NCBI GenBank assembly: GCA_028564705.1
Contig: JAPXFQ010002825.1
Span: forward strand, 62,001-126,000
Direction: 5' to 3'
Source: Apricaphanius iberus
Lineage: Eukaryota; Chordata; Actinopteri; Cyprinodontiformes; Aphaniidae
DNA length: 64,000 nucleotides
Below, piece by piece: positions 36,301 to 50,000 of the stretch (positions are counted from its first letter, which is position 1; each line of letters begins with the position of its first letter). A program made the translations under genes and the position numbers. Under the pieces are notes generated by a model, which ran no database searches, was not told where the DNA came from, and was given only the letters and a program-made list of their open reading frames with translations.

Positions 36301-39300
36301 ACATTGAACAGACATTTTCTTTTATGTATTTTTAAATATATATTTTCAATGATGAACATGAATAGAAAGGTACAAATGCTTTGTTAAAGTATTTATACGC
36401 CTAGAGCAATATCCATTTTTTCATATTGCAAACACAACCTTTGATATGTTGTAGAGGGTTTATTAAGTTGGAACAACATAAAGTGGCAAATTTGTATCTG
36501 CTGTGTAATTTCACATGGTAAAAAAAGTAAATGGTTTTTGAAATAGTTTCCAAATAAAAATCTTAAAAGTCTGGTGTCCATTTGTTTACAGCCAATCTGA
36601 GTCTACCCTTTGTATACCCTCTTGCTCCAACAACAGCTTCAAGGTATTTATTCCACCCTGTGCCCTTACTTGTCCTGCTTGATTGTTTCCCTGTTATGTC
36701 CCTCTCTGTCCTCACATCTTTTTGGGAGCCACTCCTACTGCCTAGCCGGCACCATCAAGCTCCGCCTCCCTCCCAAACTGAAGTCCTGGTATCGGCTGCT
36801 TGTCGATCTTAAGTCTCAGCCCCAGGCAGCGGGGAGCCTCTCTCGACTACCGGTTTCGGTGCCTCCAGTTCAGGAACCACTGAAGAGAACGAGCAGACCT
36901 ACCCAGTGTTTCCCCTCCATACACTGCGCCACAGTTGGGCCACACCTACAAAGGTCACACCAGTCCAGGGCCACACCTACAAAATGCAAACCAGCCAGCC
37001 TGTACGCATTCTACATAGCAAGTACGCAATTTGACATCTAAGAAGCTGGTACGACTCGTCCCTCTAATGGCCCTTTTCCACTAGGGTCGCTTTAGACTCA
37101 AATGGGTTAAAAGACTTGTGACTCACCTCATAAACTCAGACATTGAACCGCTCATCCCTCCATCTCCTTATCTGTGTTCCTCACGCCAGTACTCATCTAC
37201 TGATCTGAGGGCTACCCATTGGTGGGATGGCCGTTGCTGTCGAGCATTTCCTATAACTCTCCAGGAGGGCCACTCTGTTGAGACTCCAAATCGTCAGTCT
37301 TCGAGCCCGATCTAGCTGACGCCAGCTCTATGATCACCCATAGACCTACTGCTTCTCTGTTGCTGTACGGGCTACCAGCCTTCTTCCTCCCCAGAACTGC
37401 AGGCTCACTGCGGCTTCTCCAGCCTGTCAAACGCAGACTTCACCTGCGCGTGTGGAAGAAGATAATAGTGCCAATTGTAGCCCCGTTCAAAGCTAAATTT
37501 TTCTTGTTCAGTTATAAATATCAGCCATTCACAATTTTCCAATGTCCCGAATGCTGAAGCTGAAGCCAGCATTTTATCCTTTCTCTCCCCTGCTGCCTGC
37601 ATAGCTGCAGCTAGCATCTCTACCTCTCTCTCCCCCGCTCCTTGTGTAGCTGCGGCTGGTATCTTGTCCTCTTTCTCCACAACTGCTTGCGTAGCTGCAG
37701 CCAGTATCTCATTCAACTCTGGAGCATTGTAGCCCGATCTAGCCAACTCTTGCTTCTGCTCTCTGATCACCGCGGAGACCTCCTGCTTCTTTGCTGCTAC
37801 CAGATGCTGAAGCTGCAGCCAGTATCAATGTAGATTCTCCCTGTCACCTTTAAGCTTCAGCTTTATCAAACGCACATCCCTCCCTAAACACTATAAAACA
37901 CTTTATAAAGCACTAAGTTAAATATTGGAGATACTTAAAGCAAAGAAAAACAAAAAATTATCTGAGACTTTGAATATTTCAAATTTTATGGAGAACATTT
38001 GTGACTTTGGTGCCGTTACTGTTATTACATTCTGAGACATAATTTCAAACAAACAAGACTACGCCAATCAGGAGCTACCACATCTAGGTAGGAGTGAGAG
38101 GTATATGACATTACCGGACCAACCAGTGCTTAGGTGGGGATGTATGGTTGCTTCAGCACGCTTCAGACCAAGGCAGAGGTAATCTAAACAAAGGGGTCAG
38201 ATCAGACTGGCCACAGATAATGGAAACACGGCAGAACGCAAGGACACAATGACATACTGGCCATAATGGAAAAGGGGTGTAAAATACGCAAAGAGCTGCA
38301 GCACGTGTGGTAATCATTTTTGACAACACGAAGCAGCAGCGTGGTAAAGCTATTTTAGGCAACCATGGTAGAAAAACGGAGAAAAAAAGTCTACTGAACA
38401 TAACACACACACCCCACCCCCACCCCCCGCCCCATACTGCCCTCTAAAGTTCCTCATCATGTCTTTTTTGCAGTGTGCAATTATGATGTGAACATAAGGT
38501 ACCAGGCAGCTGCAGGTAATGTACAAAATATCCCCAGTGACATGTGCATATGTGCTTTAAGGCAATGTAATTATTACATTCTTAAAAAAAGATATTGCAT
38601 ATAAAAAATAAATGATTACCATTTCAACTATATATTGATTGTTTGTTTTATTAATTTAGATTAAATAAATAAATAAATCTGAATTAATTCAATGCAGTTA
38701 ACTTGAGGTTATCATCAGGTTATAAGTCCTTTTAGCAACACCCCTGGAGTTCGGGCGGATGACTAGGGCAGTGACCTCTGAGGCCCAGGATCTCTGGTAG
38801 GCGAACCGGAGGTCTACCCATGAGGACCTGGAGGTCAGGGGGGCGACCAGGTCGTTGTCCCCTCATGGGACGATGATCTGGAGGACGACTAGGATGACGT
38901 CCCTTTGCAGGATGAAGGGCAAGGGGTCACCATCCGAAGCCCCGGGAGCGACAAAGCAGGAGAGGCCCACCAGAAAGGCGCCTGCAGCGCAGACGAGACC
39001 TGGACGGCGGATGCTCCTGCCCAGACCGCAGAGCTAGCGTAAGTCCAGGCTGCAGAGAAGGGTCCACTTGGACCAACCCTGACGCCAGAAGCGGTGGCAG
39101 CTCCAGAGGCTCAGATGGTGGTGCAGGCAGATCTGGTGGCTCGGATAGCGGTGTAGGCAGATCCAGTATTAGAAGTTCTGCTGGCGGTGGAGGCGGCAAA
39201 AGTTCTGATGGCAGATGATCCACCTCCAGGAATGAAGGGACAAGGAAATCTGGAGGCGGAGGCTGCAGAAGCTCCAACTCTGGGCTGAAAGGCTCTAGGC

Positions 39301-41055
39301 TGCTTGGCGCTGCTGTCGTCTACAACGAGGCAGAGGAGGAGGCTAATACCTCAATGGATCAAGACCGGGAGGAGTGTGCACTACCTTCCATGCCATAAAA
39401 ATCCAGTTCTCCGGTAGCCAACACCAGAGATCCTGGTGCAGGCAGGCAGCGATAGACTTCTGAGCAGAACATTCAGAGAACAGACTGAATGAAGGACCCA
39501 GGCGCAGACGTGGATTTTAAGAGTGAGACACGTATTTAATGTGGAGCAGCAACACAAGGTGAGACAATACACACATAGTGCAACAATCCAGCGCGGACTG
39601 ACGCTCTCGCAGGATCTTAAATAAGGGGGGACAAGGAGGAACACGTGAAGACAATCAGGGAACAAAGGTGCAAACAATAGGTAATCAGGGGCAGAGCCCT
39701 GGAGGCTCCTGACATGGACAGTCCATTACAAAATGTCTACATTTATTTTATTAAAAGTACTTTAATCAAAAATATAGGTATTATTGGGGTTTTTTAACCA
39801 ATTTCCAGCGACTGAATCGGAAAATTACTGCGTCCAAAGTAATTGAGTAGCAAGGAGAAAAAAAGCCAATAAGAGTGGTACCCAAAATATTTTGGCAGGG
39901 TCTGAAAATGCTGATTTAATTATTTTTTTTTTTTTACGGAGACATCATCAATACTTCAATTGAACCTGCTTCCCAAAGAAGCAGCAAGAGTTACTCTGTT
40001 GTCGCACATGGTTACAGTGTGAAGGCAACAAGCAGGAGGAGGTGGGGCAAAAGGGCATAATTATTGTGCGTCGGAACTCGGAGCTGGGTTTGGCGTCACT
40101 CCTGATAAAAAAGCATAACAGTTACAGTTGTAGGCCAGCCTCTTTAGCCATTGGTAGGATTTTCTGAGATCAGCCACTTCAGTTGTGTTCCTGTGGTATA
40201 TCCCGTTTAGGGGCTTGTCGTCCCATGATGGTTTCTCCTACAGCACCTGATCTTGCCATTGTTTCAGGCATTCACTAAGCGCGTCATCCGTTAAAGCCTT
40301 GTCCTTGATGTTCTTATGGAGCTTTGATGTTTCATCCTGGATAGTGTCTCTCAAGCTCTTCGGTCCTCTGCCTCGTTCCTTTTGGCCTGCGTACAGTCTC
40401 ATGGTGCGTTTAGACCGCAAGCTTTGTCAGCATCAAGCAACCCTCACAAAGCGACTAGTTCAATGCATATACACAGAAGATACATTTTTAAGCTGAAGCT
40501 TGCAAAGACCCAACAACTGTCTCTGTTGGGTGTTTTAAACCTGAGTGGATTGTGGTTGGCTAAGCAGCATACATATCGGGCAACGTCACTAGTGAGACGC
40601 TCTGTTTGGTTGTCAAGCTGCATCAAGAGCATTAAGACCGTCAAAAGTTCAACTAGCTGAACTTCTGCGTTGCTAGCATTATGCACTTTGAAGCTTGAAA
40701 CGCAGGAAAAGCTTGAAAAGTTGACGGACCCAACACTCACAAAGCGCCGCAGAGACTGCGAAGCTCCTGCGAAGCTCCTGCGATGGCCTCAACTATAGCC
40801 TTAACATGTAATCTTGCCGCTGCTGACACTGCCGTTTGGGGAGGTATGGACGTACCATCAAGGTGTTGGATTTGGGATGAAACCTACCATGCATGGTGAG
40901 GAGCTTTCGTGTCTTAACATCTCTGGTATGTATCAATTCAATTCACTGTTATTTATATAACGCCAATTCTCAACAAATCTCATCTCAAGGCACGTTACAG
41001 CATCCTTTGGCCATCCTATTATTCCCGCAGTGTATCTAATCACTGGCTAAATCAC

Positions 41056-41086
<31 letters not shown>

Positions 41087-44000
41087 CAAGTAAAAAGCAC
41101 TACCAGGGACTATATATTCACTGGACCTTAAAATGCAACAAGCAGAAGACGATGATTACATTAGAAAAACAGAGCTTGTGTTAGGGAAAAATAATAATGT
41201 TGTATTATTATTTTCTTAGGGTATATTTCTTTATCACATAGTTTAAATGTACTTTTTAAATGTCATTTGGTTTCAACCATATGTTCCTTTGTATACACCC
41301 TGTTCTTTTAAGATGCTAATGAAGTTTGACCAAATAAAGAGAGACTGCAGTGGGAAGGCCCTTTGAGACCAGGTGACAGAGCTCTGTGATCAGGACATAG
41401 AGCTGGGAGGCTGTCTGAGAAGCTGAGAGGAGAACAGACAAATGGTCAACCAGAGTATCTTCCTGGTCTCCCTCTGCAGAACTTTACTTATTGTTCATTT
41501 AACTTCAATTTCTCTCCGACCCCCGTGTGTGATTTTTTCTAGGTAAACCACTATTTTTTACCCTAACAGCTTGTGTAGAAACACGTCTCCTTCAATAAGC
41601 TGTAGGTAACTGCTGTATTTTATGGTAAAACATGCTTCTTTTTCAATTAGCAAGGTAGAAAATGACATTTTATCCAAGATTTTACCCAAGTAAATGTAAC
41701 CAAGTGTAAAGTAGTATATTTACTACCCACCTCAACCAAGTGGATTCCTGATTAGCAGGTTTTTCATTCTTTTTAAATACATCTTGTGTCATGATTGCCG
41801 AGTGACTCTAGAGCGCACACACTTGACCCAAACACAGAGGAACAGTTAAGCAAACTTTTATTGAAAGGTGACTGGCAGAGAGGGGATCCGGCACCGGGAG
41901 TAGTTCCGCAACTCTGGGGAGCTCGTTCTTGCAAGCTGAAGGGGAATCAGCTGTCAGGAGGGGGTTTGTGGGTCCGGTCCGTGGCGGAGGTTGGAACAGA
42001 GCTGTGCGGGTGAGATCCTGAACGTTCCCTTCCTTCCAAGGGAAACAGAGGGTGAGCAGGCAGGGGGAGAGCCGAAGGAACCCAGGGGGGAAGGTCGGAG
42101 CTTTCCTGAGACTGGTGCGTGGGAGACTGACGGAGCACCAGAGAGACGCAGACAACCTAGGCAGCGACAGCAGCTTGCTGGGGACCAAACGCGTGGACTC
42201 AGCGGAACACTCAGGGCGTATAACCGTCTGGCGTCTGCTATAGGTCATCGCACTCCTTATAAAGCTCCTCCTTGATGGAACAACCAGGCACAGCTGCCAA
42301 CCACCCTTCACAGAAAACTTTCACATTATCTGATCCAGAACGTCGGTAAACTCAATTTAAACAGCGCAAAATGACCGCCTGTGGATATTATATGCTGAAA
42401 TAATCATATTTCAGTTTTTATTCACACAATAAATAATAATATTAATAATAAAAGTAGCTTTAATGAAAATTCATGTAGTTTTAGCAAAAGTCAGAGACCA
42501 GCAAGGCTTTTTGATTTAACTTGACAAACGGTAACTTGGCCGTTCTAGTGGGGGGGGTTCGGGAGGTATTTTTTGAATTATTAGTCCTTCCACCAACGGA
42601 ACGAAAACAAGTTTATATAGAACTCTTATAAGCGCATGCTGTCATATCTAGATGTTTAAAGCTCCAGTTGATGATGTGAAATTCAGATTGATAATGTGTT
42701 CTGGCCCTTGTCCATTACTTTGACATTGTGGCTCACTGGCAAAGATAACGGTTGCAGGCTAAAGCCACGAGTTCAAATCGAGGCTGGGTATTTTATTTCG
42801 TCACTTTTTTCCATGCAATCAAACTATTTTAGAGTTTTTTGATGAAAATGTAAACTAATAAAAATCTCAACACACTTATCGCATTGTTAAATTTACTTGG
42901 TTTGTTTATGTTTGCTCTCAACACTGAATTTATACATTATAGGAGAAATACTGAACAGACGTACTTTAATTTGATGCAAGATGTATGAAATATAAGATAA
43001 CTACTATTTTACCCAGCTTTGTACGAGTCAGTTCCTAGCAGCAGGACAATTAACAGAAATCGACACAGAGCCCATAAAGGCTTCCTGAGGCAATAATAGA
43101 TCTTCCCTAACTTGCATCCTACTTGTTTAGCAGCCTCAACCTATGACTTTATTCAGTCCAAGTATCAGCTCAGGAATCAAGTGTCTGCTAGAATGCAAAT
43201 AAGTGGTGAATGTGGGACGGCCGCCAATTCTTCTAGCCAATCAGAGACGAGAAAAGGTGGGACTAGTCCCTAAAAGAAATAGCCAATCATGCGAGAGAAG
43301 TTATATCCAATCAGAGGCGAGGAAGGCGGGAACTGCCTATACTTCCCTAGGAAAAAGATACTCGCCTCCCGGGGAAGATGTGTCCTGCAGTGAAATACGT
43401 CCGTGCGGAAGCTGCCCTAGGCGGAATTAATGTTCTTCGCGACACAGCTACGTTTTGTCAAATCATTCCTCATAGCCATCGGGGTGGTCGACGGGGTTGC
43501 CGGGGATTGGTCAGGGGTGGCCACGGCACAGATTAATCTTTTATAAGCATTTATTCAGGCTAAGCATGCAAATTCTAATGGAAGTAATTGTGATTCAGTT
43601 TCTGATGGCTCAAACTTCTGCCCTATCAAATCAATATAAATACATTCACTAACATTCAGACAGACTGTCCTAACCAGTTAAATATAATTATTGTCTTTTC
43701 TGGACTATGAAGCACACCTGATTATAAACTGCAACAGCCTATTTTAGGAAAAACAACACAAATATGTACATAAACAAGCTGTTTTAATGTTTAATTACTA
43801 TATTTCAGGAGTCATGCAGTTGGGATTGTCAGGATGGATTGCTGAGGAATTGCTGTGGTTGGAGTCTCCATGATCCAGGCACAACCTCACGTTGATGACT
43901 CAACGCAATCTGCTCGGATTCTTTAAATATAAAACTTTTAACTGATTGGAATGTTTGTATAATTGTATTCTTTGTATAACTGTAAAGTGCCTTGAGATGA

Positions 44001-47000
44001 TTTCTGTTGTGAATTGGGTGGTACATACCGCTGGCACTCGTTTTCCCTTTCTAAAAGACAGATCGGCTGCCTTTAACTTAAAAGCGGCATCATATCTATT
44101 TCTGCTTGTGCATGAAAACTTGTTTTTGCATTCTCTGCTCTCTCGGTCTTCTTAAAGGCACAGTATCTTTTAAGATAAAGGATGTTACTTGTACAATCCA
44201 TAGATTGAGGAGTCCCTCTAGTGGCCGTTAGCTGTAAAGATCTATAAATAAACCACACTGGATTACAGGCAGCACGGTTCAAAAGATGAGAAAAAAGTAG
44301 CTTTTTATAGTCCGGAAAATACGGTACTAAACTACACATGGATTTTCTATATACAGTTACATCTTCTTTTCTCTTGATGCACAGAAAATTTTTAACATTT
44401 GCATGTATTTATGTCAAACAAGTTGAGGTGATTCTTAAGTGTTTTGAGAGAGCTATATGAATCATCAGAGCTATATTAATACATACAAACTGAATTGGTT
44501 CTACTTAGTCTTTGCTTTAGATGTTTATACTTTTTAGAAGACTTATATCATCTGATCTACATTTGACAATGATTTTTCTGTCCTCCATAGATCCTGAAAC
44601 AATTTTATGACTTTCAGTGACCTTGATATTTGTTAGAGGAGAACAACAGAAAGGTAAAACTGGTGTTTGATAAGCCAACTTGACTGAAATCCAAGATATA
44701 CAAAGCCCAACAAGCCATACTCTAAGCAAAACATTCTGTCATCATCTCTATATATTTTATCCATACAAAAACATTAGTTGTCAAAGCCATGCAGTCAACA
44801 TAAACTTCATCTACTCACTGATCAGAGGAGGACTCAAAGACAGCTATGGATGCAGGGGAGGTCTATATCAGGTAATGTCGTCCTTCTCATAGCTGACAAA
44901 ACCACAAATAAAAGTCATCAGACTAGCAGCTAAAATGAAAGTTAAAATGAAAACATGATACCAGGAACTGTCACACAACCGCAAAACATGACTTTATCTA
45001 ACCAATCACGGAGCTTCCATGGCCTCACTCAGCAGCTCTCCATTCCTTTAGTTTAGTGATACTTAGCTGCTACACTGCAGCTCACTCTACTGCTCTCTTG
45101 CTCCTTCATCAGTTTCATCTTTCGGTCATGGCTTTTGCAAATACAGTTTTAGCTTTTCACCCTGTTGTATGGATATTTTTGGCCATAATTTGTAACATAA
45201 TGAACCTTCGTTAACATATACCAATCTCGTATGCAAGCTAAAATGGCTAACCCAGCTGTAGCTTCAGCTACACATCCTGTTTCCTGTCCCAAGCCGTGCG
45301 CTGCATGCAAAAAGAGGGAATGCGCAGCAGGTGAGGGATGTTGGATCAGGTAGCAAATCATCCTGATAACTGGAAGATATTTCCATTTTTATACGATTTT
45401 TTTGTTTCAGAGGCAATTATGATTATTTGCTTTTCTAACAAAACACATAATTTATTGGTTGATATCAGTATGTTTAGAGCATTTCTAGCAACATTGCAAA
45501 AAGTGTTTTAGACGAAAATCCCCTACCTCACCTTTAAGTTATAGATGAGCAGTGCTCACGATTCTATGTATGTTTAAGATATTTGGCCTTAGCGCTACCA
45601 TTATTTATGATTGTACTTTTATTATTTGTAGTTGTGACTTAAATCGAATCAAACTTTATTTATGAAGCGCTTTTCAAACTACAAAGCTTATCAAAGTGCT
45701 TTACAGATTAAAATCCCCCCCTTCCCAAAACCCAAAATAAAAACATCACTACAACTATACACCCCGAACCCCCAACCCCCCCATGCATGCACATACTTAA
45801 AAGCAACAAAAAGCAAAAACGGGCTGAGTACAGATGAGCCAGGAAACTGAACTTAAAAACTGTTTTAGATAAAAATATACGTTTTTTGTAATTTGCCATT
45901 TTAATTTATTTAAATGCTATTGAATTTAATTTAGCATCATGAATCAACCGGCACCGTCCACCCAATGAATAAGCCCCCCCCGGTCGACTAGCACCACTCC
46001 TGGAAAAATTTCTAAGGGAAACACTGCTACGTCATCTGGACAGCTTTACAGTCTGCTCCAGTAGGTTCTATCCCACAGTCCCTTTCAGGTCCCGAGTCTT
46101 CAGAGTGCGTTCCTGATTCCAAGTCTTCCAAGTCTTCAGATTCTCTCCCTTGCTGTTTCGGGTCTGTTCGTGGGTTCCTTCGCCACCAGCCACCAGATGT
46201 GCTCTTAATCTTGGTGTCATGTGATAAGGTGAACATGGTTAAATTCTTCCATGAACAATTCAGTGTTGCTGACAAAGGGTTTGCCATGGTGAATCATTTG
46301 AGTTGTGTATATATCACATTATTGAAACTAAAGTAGGTGGAAGGTGCCATGAATTTTATTAGTCACATTTCTCCTGTTTTAGCTTCTCCCCATTAGCTCC
46401 CTGTTAAATCCAAAATAGTTTAAGATCCTCCTCCTTACCTAAAAAAGCCCTTAATAATCAAGCTCCATCGTACATCAGAGATTTGATTGTTCCATATGTT
46501 CCTAACAGAGCACTTCGCTGTCAGACTGCAGGTTTACTGGTAGTTCCTAGGATTTCTAAAAGTAGAATGGAAGGCAGGTTTTTTTAGTTATCAGGCTCCT
46601 CTCCTGTGGAACCAGCTCCCAGTTTTAGTCTGTGAGGCAGACACTATCTATTTTTAAAATTATGCTTAAAACCTTCCTTTTGGATAAAGCTTATAGTTGG
46701 AATGACTTAGGTTATCCGGAGTTATCTTTGTAGATGTGCTGCTATAGGCTTAGACTGTTGGAGGACAGACCTCTTCATTCTTCTACTTTCCTCTTCTACA
46801 ACTCTCTAGATGTATTTTTTCTGCTGTTATTGTGATTGGTAACCTTGTTTTTCTCCATGTTTTTCTCTCCATAGAAGTTCCACCTTGTCTGGTATCCTGC
46901 TCAGCTACAACACTCTGCTGAATGGTTGCATCAGTTCGGATGATGCTCCCAGTGACCAAGCATCCTCCATGTCGTGTTGTCAATTTTTTATTATCTTTAA

Positions 47001-50000
47001 TGTTTAAAGATACTCCATCAGTTTTTTGGTTCTTTTTGTTTCTCTTCTCTATCTTCTCAAACGTCCAGAAAGTTGTGGCATACGACTGTTTGTACTGAGC
47101 CAGTTTCTGCTGTAGGTTTCTTCCTGTTAAAAGTGAGTTTTTCTTCTCCACTGTCGCTACATGTTTGCTTAGTATGAGGGGCTGTGGATGGAGTCTGCAT
47201 GATCCGGGCACAACCTCACGTCAATGACTGAACGCAATCTGCTGGAATTCCTTGCATAGAAAACTTTTAACTACTTAGTAATTACTTGTATTAAATTCTA
47301 TGTTGAAAGGCTGGTCCTTCTATGTAACATCCTGTTGTATTTGATCTTGTTTCTTGAACTTGTGTTTTGGTGAAGAGGGATATACAATCATGGGATGTTA
47401 GAATTAGGGATGCATCGATACCGTTACTGGTATTGGGGAAAACATTTTTTTTATCCAATCCACCATCATTTGCTCTAACAAGCAGAGAAGAAAATAAAAC
47501 CTGTCTTACAATTTATTGCATTTTTGTGTTTGGTAAAAGTGGTGCTCGGTATCGGCAAATACTCAGATCTGAGTATTGGTATCATATCGGTTTGAAAAAT
47601 GTGGTATTGTTGCATCCCTAGTGCCTTTTCTGAACGGCATACAGTTAATGTAATTAGTATCAGCATCGCCCAGATTATGAACCTCAGTATCTGTATCTGT
47701 ATCGAAACGAAAAAAGTGGATAGGTGCATCCCTAATTAGAATGTCATTTTGTTTACTGTAATCTTCTTGAGTTCTTCTGCTAATATGGTGTTCTTCTAGT
47801 ATTGGGCTGATTTATTGCTTTGTGCTTTTGCCATGTAAGTGGGAGTGCCAATGCTGTCCACTATTGGTCTCATTGAAGTGCCTTGTTTGTATATTTAACT
47901 AAAAACACTCAAATAAAAAGAAAACATATCTGAAGAAACAAACAACCAAAGAGTTTCAATAGCCAATACAATACTAAGGACTTTTGGAACACCCAAAATA
48001 TACAAGTAAGGCACGTCAAGAACACGGGCAGTAGATGGCGACATCCTCCTCTACTGCCCACATGTAAACATGCAAGAAGCCACAACACATGTGGATAATC
48101 TGAAAAGGGCAACAGCAAAGTCAAAAAAGTCAGCAAGAAAAAAGGAGATGAAAACAAACTTTGCTGCTCTGTGTATGAAAGTAAGAGGCACTAAGTTAAA
48201 AGAGTCAGAAGGGTTCTGGAAACAAATGCACACCCAGCTTTTCATATGTATAATTTGCTTACGTAAAAAACAAGAAAGAATGTATGCCCTGTTTTGTGTT
48301 GGTCTAACACATAAATATTTTGTGGCTGTAATTCAGGATGGAAATACATTTCCAATGCACTCTGAATGCATAGGTATAAGGCCTACAGATCTCAGCACTA
48401 TAAGCAAACAAACCTTGGCAGTTAAATAATCACTTGTTGCTGATCTCAATAGTTCCGCCACATCATCCTGCATCTCCACCAAAGCTTTGTGACTCCCTGA
48501 CAGCCTCTACAAAAAAAACAATGAAGTGTGAGAAGGTCCTAACCAGTTTCAATAGGAGAAAACTTAAAAAAATATATTACTTCAAGACTGATGAGCAATA
48601 TCTTCAACACTAAGAGACATTTTACCTGTTGGAAAGGGTTAACTTTTCCAGAGCGGCACCTTAGGTAGTACTGTAGGATATCTGGCAAGGCATCCACAGT
48701 TTTATATTAGTGTGATTAATACATGTGCAATATGCAGTTTCCAAGCAAAAGAAGTAAACTCTGTATTTATTAGGATTTTATATGCCTTTTATTTATCTGT
48801 TAAAGGATGATTACAGTTACACCGAGATGTTGGTGTGTCTTTCTCTGTTTTACAGTGCCAAAAACAAGTATTCACCACCTTGGATGTTTTACTCTTTACA
48901 TTACTTTGATGATGATCAACATAATTTAGGCTTTTGTCATTATTTCGTTTTTTTTTATAAAATACTTTAATGTGAAAACTGATTTCTACAAAACCATCAC
49001 AATTAAATAACATAACAAAGGGATATTTTATTCTTTATTTCATAGAAATTAGCTTCCACTTTGACATTAAAGGTTGTTGTTTTTTTGTAAACAGCTTTGT
49101 CAAAATGGATGATTGAATTGTAGAAGCAATAAAACATCCAAGGGGTCCATAGTTTTCATAGGCACTGTATGTTGATAATATATGTGCTCTACACCAAGTA
49201 GATAGAGCAGAAACTCCTGCAAGACAACATAATTCAAACTGTGCAGAAAAAAGGAATTACATTTAGCGGAGAGGAAACAGATAAAAAGAGAAGATAAAAA
49301 AGAGAGACAAATCTTGATTTCGATTTTTCTAATGTTCTAGTTTTAAACATGTTTTTAAACAAGGAAAATTAAGTACACCTTTTTAAATCACTGTCTTTAT
49401 TCCACAAGTTAAGTTTTTTATGTTTGTCCTTATCTTGCTTTTTTAAAGAAATCTCTTCCCTTTAAGTCATATTTACTCTCTCTGACTTTAAACAGTTTCT
49501 GAGTAATGTGGCAAACCAAGCTATTTTGTGCTTTATACTTTATCTGTGCCATGTTATATTCAACTAAATCATGCATTTTTGGGGTATTCAGATTAATAAA
49601 CAAAAAGTTAGTTGGCTCCATATAGTTTAATTAATTTTTCATTCTTATTGCTCTTTTTTGTAACCAAGTTCATATGTCTTTGCGTCTTTGTCAACCAAAA
49701 TGGACAACAGTGTTTATAGTTTATATAACACCTATTAGAAATAAGCATAGTTGTCCTGTTTCTGTCCGCTTACCTTGGTTTATGACTGTATTTTCTTTGG
49801 TTACACTTGTTATGTAGGCATCTGGAGAAACGCAGAAGTCACTAGCTGACTGTAAGAGGGCAAAACACACATCAGATATCCAGCAGTAGGATTACAATTC
49901 TTGCAGAGCCAGAGAGCTCAGGTGTTGCGATGGTAAACTTACAGCAGCGACAGCCAGCTCAAGACCCAGAGAACCCCAGCTGATTACTATAGTTAAAACC

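Noticed and set aside
48070..48429. 119-codon plus-strand frame as a new gene
   Set aside because: It overlaps ttyh3 exon G in antisense and shows no motif; likely a shadow of the coding exon.
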